Of a stretch of 50,219 bases of DNA, positions 43,368 through 50,219 are shown piece by piece. The notes under the pieces are model-generated. The model did not search any database and was not told the origin of the DNA. It saw nothing but the letters and a program-made list of their open reading frames with translations. Origin of the DNA: Gemmatimonadota bacterium (GTDB taxonomy: Bacteria > Latescibacterota > UBA2968); contig VXRD01000045.1 in NCBI GenBank assembly GCA_009838845.1, positions 1 to 50,219 of the forward strand, in the 5' to 3' direction. Both the position numbers and the translations under genes were made by a program. The first letter of the stretch is position 1, and each line of letters begins with the position of its first letter.

Positions 43368-43709
43368 ATGTCTAAAAACACCGACAAAAACGCGCTCCTG
43401 AAGGATGTCCGATTTCAAACTATGCGCGGGTCTGGCCCCGGCGGTCAACATCGCAACAAAGTTGAAACCGCCGTACGCGCGACCCACATACCCACGGGTA
43501 TTACGGTCATCGCCACAGAACACCGCTCACAACACCGCAACAAACAACTCGCCCTCGAACGTTTGCAAAACCGCTTGAACGAGCGCAACAAAAAGCGCAA
43601 ACCGCGCATCAAAACCCGCCCCAACCGATCTTCGATCGAGAAACGCCTGGAAAAAAAACGCCAGCGTGCAGAAAAAAAACGCCAGCGACAACGCGTGGTC
43701 AACAATTAG
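43368..43709 (+). CDS. ArfB-like peptidyl-tRNA hydrolase / RF-1 domain protein
   Basis: A 113-residue protein with the GGQ loop [25 protein letters not shown] (about 21-45), which hydrolyses peptidyl-tRNA in the ribosome, and a very basic tail ([20 protein letters not shown]...) like the mRNA-channel tail of ArfB. It is shorter than E. coli ArfB (140). No stop-codon recognition domain, so it is expected to rescue stalled ribosomes. It lies directly after the rpsA terminator and has no clear ribosome site. Its stop overlaps the thiL stop on the other strand by 4 bp. Confidence 0.86.
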   Translation: MSKNTDKNALLKDVRFQTMRGSGPGGQHRNKVETAVRATHIPTGITVIATEHRSQHRNKQLALERLQNRLNERNKKRKPRIKTRPNRSSIEKRLEKKRQRAEKKRQRQRVVNN

Positions 43710-44701
43710 CTCCCAAAATGATCATATCCCAACTGCTCCAATAGCACGCGCTTGCCATCCTCATCTTCTATCATCACACGACCATCGCCAGCCACAACCT
43801 CGCCAATGCGACAAATAGAATACTGTTCTGCCAGTGCTTCGACCTTATCGACCTGTGTGTGAGACACAGAAAATAGCAGCTCAAAATCTTCCCCTCCAGT
43901 GAGAGCAAGATCCAATTTTTCTTCACCACTGACTTCACAAAATTTCTTAAACGCCAGCGACATGGGAATCGTCGCTGCCCGAATCACAGCCGACACGCCA
44001 CTTTGCTGGCAAACATGGCTCAAATCCGAAGCCACCCCATCCGACACATCGATCATCGCTGTCACCGCACCTGTCTCCGCCAATACCTGCCCCAAATCCA
44101 ACCGAGGCTCAGGCCGATAATGCCTTTGTAACAACGCGGTTCGCACCTCACCTGGCAGATCGACATCACCCAATACCAGCCCCAAACCACCTGCAGCATC
44201 GCCCAATGTCCCCGATACATAGACAGCATCACCCACTTGTGCGCCAGACCGATAACACACCTGGTCTCGCGCCATCTCACCCGTAAGCGTCAAACTCAAA
44301 ACCAGCGCACCAGACGTGCGCGTTGTATCACCGCCCACAACAGCCACATCAAACCGATCTGCACAGGCAAAAAGCCCGTTGTAAATACGCTCCACATAAC
44401 CCACATCACAATCACCCGATGCGCTAACCGCCACAACCGCATCCGTTGGTTTCCCTCCCATAGCAGCCACATCGGACAAACTCGCAGCCAGTAATTTGTA
44501 CCCCACACCTTCTGGCGGTGCCTGTGGCACAAAGTGTACGCCCTCAACCATCGCATCAACCGTCACCAATCGCACGCGCGCCTGCCCGGCAGCCATAACA
44601 GCGCAATCATCTCCAATCCCACACAGAACCCGATTGCGCTGTGCGTGCGCGGTAATGCGATCAATAAAATCGAACTCTCCGATATCCTTAAACCGATCCA
44701 T
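43706..44701 (-). CDS. thiL: Thiamine-monophosphate kinase
   Basis: A 331-residue ThiL, the usual length. Motifs: [54 protein letters not shown] and [11 protein letters not shown], which bind Mg-ATP and thiamine phosphate. It makes thiamine diphosphate from the monophosphate. ATG 44701 is chosen because the longer frame runs into the upstream gene; the ATG lies one base past the stop TGA of the hisA-like gene, so the two are coupled. Confidence 0.96.
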   Translation of the reverse strand: MDRFKDIGEFDFIDRITAHAQRNRVLCGIGDDCAVMAAGQARVRLVTVDAMVEGVHFVPQAPPEGVGYKLLAASLSDVAAMGGKPTDAVVAVSASGDCDVGYVERIYNGLFACADRFDVAVVGGDTTRTSGALVLSLTLTGEMARDQVCYRSGAQVGDAVYVSGTLGDAAGGLGLVLGDVDLPGEVRTALLQRHYRPEPRLDLGQVLAETGAVTAMIDVSDGVASDLSHVCQQSGVSAVIRAATIPMSLAFKKFCEVSGEEKLDLALTGGEDFELLFSVSHTQVDKVEALAEQYSICRIGEVVAGDGRVMIEDEDGKRVLLEQLGYDHFGS

Positions 44702-44702
44702 C

Positions 44703-45467
44703 TCACTTTTCCCCCCACGCCCACGCCACAACATCTCGATACGCCACATCGCCCCCAAAAATATCCAGCGCACTGCCAATAGTCAGATCTACCCGCCCCT
44801 GGCCCAGCACATTGACGCGGTGCATATCCGATAGCTCTCGCACCCCGCCTGCATAAGTTACCGGCACGGGTGACCATTTGCCCAATAATTCCACCAGAGG
44901 TTCTTCTACACCTGCTCGTTTGCCCTCAACATCAACCCCATGCACCAAAAACTCAGCACAATAGCCTGCCAACGCACTCAAAGTCTCCTCGCCGACAGTC
45001 ACATCCGTAAATCTTTGCCAGCGATCCGTTACAACAACATAATCATCACCGCGCCTTCGACAACTCAAATCCAGAACCAAACGCCCTCTACCCACAGTCT
45101 GTATCATCTCATCCAACCGCCTCATATCAATTTGCCCATCTCGGAAAACATAAGACGTCACAATTACATGGCTTGCACCCGCACGCAAGAATTTTTTCGC
45201 ATTATGTGGCGTGATACCCCCACCCATATGCAGACCCCCGGGAAACGCCTCCAGAGCCTCCAACACCGCCGCTTCATTGCCCGGCCCAAGCGCAATCACA
45301 TGGCCGCCCCAAAATCCATCCTCGCGATACAGCCGTGCATAATCCGCAGGAGAGCGTTCGGTTTCAAAATTTGTCACCGTGTGCTGGGCATCCCCATCGC
45401 GCAACGTGCCCCCCACGATTTGTACAACCCGACCATCTTTCAAATCAATACACGGTCTGAATTTCAT
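44703..45467 (-). CDS. hisA: HisA-type isomerase (eukaryote-like HIS6 subfamily)
   Basis: A 254-residue TIM-barrel ProFAR isomerase. MKFRPCIDLKDGRVVQIVGGTL carries D8, the first catalytic Asp; LVLDLSCRRRGDDY has the second. HGVDVEGKRAGVEEPLVELL and TYAGGVRELSDM are phosphate-loop blocks. The opening FRPCIDLKDGRVVQIVGGTL is closer to the yeast/plant HIS6 type than to standard bacterial HisA. It isomerises ProFAR to PRFAR in histidine synthesis. ATG 45467 is set by homology; no his genes are adjacent and it is coupled to thiL, so some caution on the exact substrate is fair. Confidence 0.87.
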   Translation of the reverse strand: MKFRPCIDLKDGRVVQIVGGTLRDGDAQHTVTNFETERSPADYARLYREDGFWGGHVIALGPGNEAAVLEALEAFPGGLHMGGGITPHNAKKFLRAGASHVIVTSYVFRDGQIDMRRLDEMIQTVGRGRLVLDLSCRRRGDDYVVVTDRWQRFTDVTVGEETLSALAGYCAEFLVHGVDVEGKRAGVEEPLVELLGKWSPVPVTYAGGVRELSDMHRVNVLGQGRVDLTIGSALDIFGGDVAYRDVVAWAWGEK

Positions 45468-45478
45468 GTGATCTACCC

Positions 45479-45510
45479 AACGGGCGGGCACGGGAACACC
45501 GCCCCTACAA
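45479..45510 (-). repeat. REP-like GC-rich palindrome
   Basis: On the minus strand TTGTAGGGGCGGTG... contains GGGCGG/CCGCCC arms (6 bp) around an 11-base loop. The TGTAGGGGCG opening resembles a palindromic repeat family seen in many environmental genomes. There is only one copy in the window. Confidence 0.5.
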
Positions 45511-45599
45511 CTTTCTGTAAAAAATATGGATTACAAACATATTATGTGTTATTTTTCTATTTATATCAACATCAACCGCGATCATCCCAAGGAAACTTT

Positions 45600-46718
45600 A
45601 TGCAAGATCCCCGACTTGAAAAACTCGCCGATGTCCTAATTCGCCATTCCACAAAGTTACAAGCGGGCGAAACCGTCCTCATTCAAGGCTACGACATGCC
45701 CGAAGACATGATCATTGCACTCATTCGCAAAGTGCGCGAAGTCGGCGGCATTCCCCTGGTATCCATGAAAAACAACCGCATCCAACGAGAACTCATCCAT
45801 GCAGGAGATGTCGCCACCATGCAACAAGCAGGCGATTACGAAGCCTTCCGAATGAAGCGCGTACAGGCCTATATCGGTCTGCGCGGTAGCCGCAACATCT
45901 CAGAATTATCAGATGTATCCAGCACCGCGATGAATATTTACGAAAAACACTGGCTCAAACCCGTGCATTTTGCTATCCGCGTGCCGCATACCAAATGGGT
46001 AGTCTTGCGATGGCCCACACCTTCTATGGCACAACAGGCGCAACAAAGTACTGAAGCTTTTGAAGATTTTTACTTTGACGTCTGCACGCTCGACTATGGC
46101 AAAATGGCCGAAGCGGTTGTACCCCTCCAAAAACGCATGGAACAAACCGAGCGCGTGCGCATCACCGGAGTCGATACCGATCTATCCTTTAGCATCAAAA
46201 ACATACCAGTCAGACCCTGTACGGGACTTCGCAACATCCCCGATGGCGAGTGTTTTACTGCACCGGTGAAATACTCAGTAAACGGTCACATCCATTTCAA
46301 CGTTCCCACTATCTATCGCGGTACAACATTTTCAGATATCAAACTGACCTTTCAAGCGGGCAAAATCATCGACGCGACCGCAAATGACACCGATAAACTC
46401 AACGATATTCTCGACACCGATAAAGGCGCGCGTTATATTGGTGAATTTGCCATCGCATTCAACCCCTATATCACATCGCCTATGCTCGATATCCTCTTCG
46501 ACGAGAAAATAGCGGGCTCATTCCACTTTACACCCGGAAATGCCTATCCCGATGACGCCGACAACGGCAACCGCTCTGCCGTACACTGGGACATGGTATT
46601 TATCCAAACACCCGAATACGGCGGAGGAGAAATCTACTTCGACGACGAGTGCATTCGCAAAGACGGGCATTTTGTCGTAGAAGACCTCAAAGGGCTAAAC
46701 CCCGAAAACCTCAAATAA
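45600..46718 (+). CDS. M29-family aminopeptidase
   Basis: A 372-residue metallo-aminopeptidase (AmpS/PepS-like, M29). DPRLEKLADVLIRHSTKLQAGETVLIQG is the family opening. Metal ligands are expected in the acidic block NIPDGECFTAP and in VHWDMVFIQ (His and Asp). GGGEIYFDDECIRKDGHF closes the protein as usual. It removes N-terminal residues from peptides in the cytoplasm. ATG 45600 is set by AAGGAAA; a much longer frame upstream is not coding because it overlaps hisA on the other strand. Confidence 0.92.
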   Translation: MQDPRLEKLADVLIRHSTKLQAGETVLIQGYDMPEDMIIALIRKVREVGGIPLVSMKNNRIQRELIHAGDVATMQQAGDYEAFRMKRVQAYIGLRGSRNISELSDVSSTAMNIYEKHWLKPVHFAIRVPHTKWVVLRWPTPSMAQQAQQSTEAFEDFYFDVCTLDYGKMAEAVVPLQKRMEQTERVRITGVDTDLSFSIKNIPVRPCTGLRNIPDGECFTAPVKYSVNGHIHFNVPTIYRGTTFSDIKLTFQAGKIIDATANDTDKLNDILDTDKGARYIGEFAIAFNPYITSPMLDILFDEKIAGSFHFTPGNAYPDDADNGNRSAVHWDMVFIQTPEYGGGEIYFDDECIRKDGHFVVEDLKGLNPENLK

Positions 46719-46743
46719 ACTAAAATAGCTTTCACAACTGCCC

Positions 46744-48930
46744 ATGACAAAAACCGAACACCCCATGCAAACCCTGACCATCTCCATCAAAGGCATGAGT
46801 TGTGCCGCCTGTGTGGCGCGGGTTGAAGATGCCCTCCAAACTGTTCCCGGCGTCGCAGATGCCCAGGTCAACTTTGCCACCCATCAGGCCACGGTTCATC
46901 ACAAAGCAGTCCTGACAGATGTGCTCCTGAACGCCGTCTCCAATGCCGGCTACGAAGCCTCTCCTCACATTTCCGAAGACGCCGAACAAATCGAACGCAC
47001 AATCGAATATCGCAAGTTGCGTTATCTGTTCACAGTCGCCGCAATCCTCTCTGCACTCATCATGGCAACGGGCATGACCCGCACCATGTGGGGTGCAAAC
47101 ATCCCCCCCCATCACATTCACATATTGCTCTTTGCATTGGCCACACCGGTCCAATTCTTATGTGGCTGGCGTTTTCTCAAAGGGGCATGGGCTGCACTGC
47201 GCCATCGCACAGCCGACATGAACAGCCTGATAGCTGCGGGAACCCTCGCCGCTTATTTTTACAGCACTGCGGTAATCTTTGCCCCACTCGACATGCAGAA
47301 TATCCAGACCTACTTCGACACCTCTGCCATGATCATTACACTCGTCCTGCTCGGTCGTCTGCTCGAAACGCGCGCCAGAGGTCAAACATCGTCCGCCATC
47401 CGAAAACTCCTCGACCTGCGACCCAAAACTGCCCACATCGTCCGCGACGGCCGGGATGTTGAAACGCCCGTTGAACACATCCAGGTCGGCGATCACATTC
47501 GCGTTCGGCCCGGTGAAAACATCCCTGTTGATGGCCTCATACAAAATGGACAATCCGCAATTGACGAATCCATGCTCACGGGGGAATCCCTACCCGTTGA
47601 CAAACAATTAGGCGACAAAGTCACAGGCGGCACGCGCAACACAACCGGTAGTTTTATCTTCCGGGCAACACAGATCGGCGCCGATACAGTCTTGTCTCAA
47701 ATCATCGACCTCGTGCGCCGGGCACAGGGGTCCAGAGCACCTATACAACACCTCGCCGACCGCGTCGCCCGCATCTTTGTCCCGATAATCTTTGCCATCG
47801 CCCTGCTGACCTGCGCCCTGTGGTGGATCTTTGACTTTGGGATCGAAACCGCCCTCATCAATGCCGTGGTCGTCCTCATCATCGCCTGCCCTTGTGCAAT
47901 GGGATTGGCCACCCCCACTGCCATCGCGGTCGGCACAGGACGGGGCGCGCAACTCGGCATCCTCATAAAAGGAGGCGATGTGCTCGAAAATGCACACCGC
48001 CTCAATGCCATTGTCCTGGACAAAACAGGCACGCTAACAGAGGGCAAACCCACTGTCACCGATATTATCCCCGCAGAAAATTATCACCGCGATCACATAC
48101 TCAAACTCGCAGCCTCTGCAGAAAAAGGATCGGAACACCCCCTCGGCGAAGCCATTGTTCGCGCCGCGCAAGAAGCCAACCTTTCCCTGCATCCAACCAC
48201 AGATTTTGAAGCCAGACCAGGCGTTGGCGTCGCCGCCACAATTGACGGACAGCGCGTCGTGCTCGGCAACCCACGCACCATATCTGACCGCGCAAAATAT
48301 CCAGCCGAAAAACTCGAAGCCGAGGGCAAAACCGCCGTATTCGTCACCGTCAATGATCAGCCCGCGGGCCTCATCGCCATTTCAGACAACCTGAAAGCCG
48401 ACGCCGCGCAAGCCGTTCATGACCTCCAGCACCTGAGCCTTGAAGTCTCCCTCGTGACAGGCGACAATGAGCGCACGGCCAAAGCCATTGGGCAACAGCT
48501 CAACATCAATCAGGTCTTTGCCGAAGTTCTACCCCAGGACAAAGCTCACAAAATCGCGCAACTCCAGGACCAAAATATAAACGTGGGCATGGTTGGCGAT
48601 GGCATCAACGACGCTCCTGCACTCGCCCAGGCCAATGTCGGCATCGCCCTGAGTTCGGGCACAGACATCGCCATAGAAAGCGCGGGCATGATCCTCATGT
48701 CGGGCAACCTATCGGCCATAGCCACATCTATCCGGCTATCGCGGCAAACCATGCGCGTCATTCGCCAAAATCTCTTCTGGGCATTTGCCTACAACACCCT
48801 TCTAATTCCCGTTGCTGCGCTGGGCCTGCTCAATCCCCTGGGTGGTCCCATGCTCGCCGCAGCTGCTATGGCCCTCTCTTCTGTCTCCGTTGTCACCAAT
48901 GCCCTGCGCCTAAAGCGATTTTCTCCGTAA
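46744..48930 (+). CDS. copA: Copper-transporting P1B-type ATPase
   Basis: A 728-residue P-type ATPase. One N-terminal metal-binding domain has GMSCAAC (C20, C23). Eight membrane helices are present; the sixth carries CPC (C382-P-C384), the Cu(I) site. The phosphorylation motif [11 protein letters not shown] has D426; the hinge [13 protein letters not shown] follows, with the nucleotide-binding [11 protein letters not shown] before it. It exports Cu(I) from the cytoplasm at the cost of ATP. ATG 46744 lies 25 bp after the aminopeptidase stop, without a strong ribosome site; ATG 46768 is an alternative. A dispersed repeat element follows. Confidence 0.96.
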   Translation: MTKTEHPMQTLTISIKGMSCAACVARVEDALQTVPGVADAQVNFATHQATVHHKAVLTDVLLNAVSNAGYEASPHISEDAEQIERTIEYRKLRYLFTVAAILSALIMATGMTRTMWGANIPPHHIHILLFALATPVQFLCGWRFLKGAWAALRHRTADMNSLIAAGTLAAYFYSTAVIFAPLDMQNIQTYFDTSAMIITLVLLGRLLETRARGQTSSAIRKLLDLRPKTAHIVRDGRDVETPVEHIQVGDHIRVRPGENIPVDGLIQNGQSAIDESMLTGESLPVDKQLGDKVTGGTRNTTGSFIFRATQIGADTVLSQIIDLVRRAQGSRAPIQHLADRVARIFVPIIFAIALLTCALWWIFDFGIETALINAVVVLIIACPCAMGLATPTAIAVGTGRGAQLGILIKGGDVLENAHRLNAIVLDKTGTLTEGKPTVTDIIPAENYHRDHILKLAASAEKGSEHPLGEAIVRAAQEANLSLHPTTDFEARPGVGVAATIDGQRVVLGNPRTISDRAKYPAEKLEAEGKTAVFVTVNDQPAGLIAISDNLKADAAQAVHDLQHLSLEVSLVTGDNERTAKAIGQQLNINQVFAEVLPQDKAHKIAQLQDQNINVGMVGDGINDAPALAQANVGIALSSGTDIAIESAGMILMSGNLSAIATSIRLSRQTMRVIRQNLFWAFAYNTLLIPVAALGLLNPLGGPMLAAAAMALSSVSVVTNALRLKRFSP

Positions 48931-48942
48931 TATCTTAATAAG

Positions 48943-49045
48943 CGAATCTACGAATCAGCGAATCTACGAACCCCACCCATCCTCCCAAAATCAGTATGTA
49001 CTGCCATTCGTCTATTCGTCTATTCGTCTATTCGTCTATTCGTCC
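48943..49045 (+). repeat. Dispersed element with 8-bp unit arms, copy 2
   Basis: Left arm CGAATCTA, CGAATCAG, CGAATCTA, CGAA (48943-48970). Core with CCCCACCCATCCTCCC then AAAATCAGT (about 48971-49005). Right arm of exactly five units, four ATTCGTCT and one ATTCGTCC (49006-49045), ending on the last base of the amidase stop codon. It fills the space between the convergent copA and amidase genes. The core matches copy 1 with few changes. Confidence 0.88.
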
Positions 49046-50219
49046 TACCGCCTCTTCGCGTAATTTAATATCCCGCGAAAAATGCGATCCGCATCTGAAT
49101 CGCGTATCTTGTGAGAACGCAATGCCCATGCTTCGCCTTTATGGTGTACATTGCGTATCTCCACCAGAATTTCTGCCTGCGCCAGATTGCCCCGCAACAC
49201 CGCCAGATTCCGCCCCCCAATTTGAGCGGGCATATCTGGCAGATCGAGTGCCCTTTCCATAATCCGCGCAAATGACCGGGACCGGGAATCGATCTTCCCG
49301 CGCCTGCTCCAATAAATAACCAGAGGACCCTCTGGACGATTGGGAGTGTTGTCTGCATGCAGGGATATAAACAGAGTCTTCCCGCGCCTTGCAAAGAAAC
49401 GGTTGGCTATTTTTACCCTTTGTACAATATTGTCAAGCCCCGGACGCACTGAAAAACTATTTCTTCTGTTGACACTTACATCGTTATAGACTTCGTTTTG
49501 TTCGTGTACAAACGTCCTTGCAGGCGGATTATTTTCCCGAATGAGATGATTTGGACTAATCACCGTCATCTCCACCTCGGCACCTGCAAGCCTCAGTTTT
49601 TGGTACAAACGCAACGCAATATCGTAAACAAATTCGTCTTCGACCACATAAACCGAACGATTATTGCCATCTAAATTGGAAACAATAGCACCCGGGTCGC
49701 GTCCACCGTGCCCCGGGTCGAGCACAATGCGCCAGCCTTTCAATGATCTGCCATCTCGACGCATATCAGAATTAATACTGGCATTGAACACGCCCATCAA
49801 ATTTCGGGCACTCCGATAATCTTCAATCGGCTTTTTGGGGGGCACTTCTCGATATCTCCGACTGCGTTGCACAGCGGCTTTGGGACGAGAAAAATAATAC
49901 GGCCCATTATCCATCGTGATCTTTGTTAACCGAGTCTGTATCTTTAACCTCTGGCCCACATAAATGCGATCCGACCGGATACCATTGCTCCGCTTGAGTT
50001 CGGTCAGGCCCATAGAATATTGTGCGGCAATTTTAGAAAGCGTATCCCCCCTTCTCACCACATAGTCCATTTCTACGTAGCCAGAAGATGGACGGGAGCG
50101 AGCCGATTGAACAGTATAAGAACGCGTGCGAAGCCTTTGTCCGGGATAAATATTATTCGACCTCAACCCATTGATCCGCTTCAGTTCGGTCACACTCATG
50201 GAAAACTGATCGGCAATTT
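49045..50219 (-). CDS. LysM + N-acetylmuramoyl-L-alanine amidase (Amidase_3), 5' end outside window
   Basis: The frame is open to the right edge, so it is partial (391 codons seen). At least two LysM modules are present: the first is cut by the edge (IADQFSMSVTELKRINGLRS), the second is MDYVVRRGDTLSKIAAQYSMGLTELKRSNG...VGQRLKI. The Amidase_3 domain (about the last 230 residues) has WRIVLDPGHGGRDPG, EDEFVYD, FISLHADN and ILVEIRN, giving the zinc His/Glu/His and catalytic Glu. It cuts the peptide from muramic acid in cell-wall turnover or division, with LysM holding it to peptidoglycan. Confidence 0.94.
   Translation of the reverse strand, partial: IADQFSMSVTELKRINGLRSNNIYPGQRLRTRSYTVQSARSRPSSGYVEMDYVVRRGDTLSKIAAQYSMGLTELKRSNGIRSDRIYVGQRLKIQTRLTKITMDNGPYYFSRPKAAVQRSRRYREVPPKKPIEDYRSARNLMGVFNASINSDMRRDGRSLKGWRIVLDPGHGGRDPGAIVSNLDGNNRSVYVVEDEFVYDIALRLYQKLRLAGAEVEMTVISPNHLIRENNPPARTFVHEQNEVYNDVSVNRRNSFSVRPGLDNIVQRVKIANRFFARRGKTLFISLHADNTPNRPEGPLVIYWSRRGKIDSRSRSFARIMERALDLPDMPAQIGGRNLAVLRGNLAQAEILVEIRNVHHKGEAWALRSHKIRDSDADRIFRGILNYAKRR

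Noticed and set aside
44940-45599. A 220-codon upstream extension of the M29 aminopeptidase frame
   Set aside because: It lies opposite hisA, has low-complexity shadow composition, and the homologous protein begins at ATG 45600 with a good ribosome site.

Overview
The window looks like a bacterial chromosome segment of moderate GC. It has bacterial start sites, TTGACA-type promoters, intrinsic terminators and a Gram-negative envelope gene set: an RND pump, ExbB/ExbD/TonB, Omp85-type and other outer-membrane barrels, a lipoprotein, and a LysM amidase. Five Cys-type sulfatases, sugar isomerase and oxidoreductase genes, a TPR-ExbB-ExbD-ExbD-TonB cluster and secreted caspase-like proteins suggest a free-living or sponge/marine-associated member of the FCB/PVC neighbourhood (Latescibacterota- or Poribacteria-like). 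That placement is inference; there is no rRNA or other marker to fix it. No tRNA, rRNA, IS element, phage or CRISPR array was seen.

Layout. 1-2166 (-): 5' part of an RND efflux permease that runs off the left edge, with an operator-like promoter. 2380-8304 (+): sugar isomerase, three sulfatases and a DUF1445 gene that appears to have been inserted between two of the sulfatases, flanked by a 47-bp direct repeat. 8316-12075 (-): penicillin-acylase family hydrolase and the ComM-type AAA ATPase, whose ribosome site lies in a 12-bp hairpin. 12262-16526 (-): MFS transporter, endonuclease III, enolase-superfamily dehydratase and sulfatase. 16602-21339 (-): envelope energy-transduction cluster (TPR, ExbB, two ExbD, TonB, then another TPR). 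21739-23486 (+): promoter, a 32-codon reading frame or pseudoknotted RNA, a strong terminator, then guaB. 23632-28412 (+): sulfatase, M14 peptidase, SGNH hydrolase, Gfo/Idh/MocA oxidoreductase and GATase, a likely catabolic operon. 28448-30547 (-): dockerin-like beta-propeller protein, SpoU methyltransferase and YtxH-like protein. 30717-33039 (+): M20 amidohydrolase overlapping a carboxylate-amine ligase. 33020-41802 (-): ankyrin protein, then the most unusual block, an ECF sigma factor, anti-sigma factor, caspase-barrel protein, DUF4252-Omp85 fusion, second caspase-barrel protein, a small barrel protein and an S41 lipoprotein protease. 42001-50219: S1-domain protein, ArfB-like release factor, ThiL, eukaryote-type HisA, M29 aminopeptidase, CopA and a LysM/Amidase_3 protein that runs off the right edge.

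The strongest candidates for something new are (i) the sigma-controlled caspase/outer-membrane-barrel module at about 33.6-41.8 kb, (ii) a two-copy dispersed element with a C-rich core and arms of 8-bp units built on CGAAT/ATTCG (23489-23590 and 48943-49045), and (iii) the structured leader upstream of guaB.
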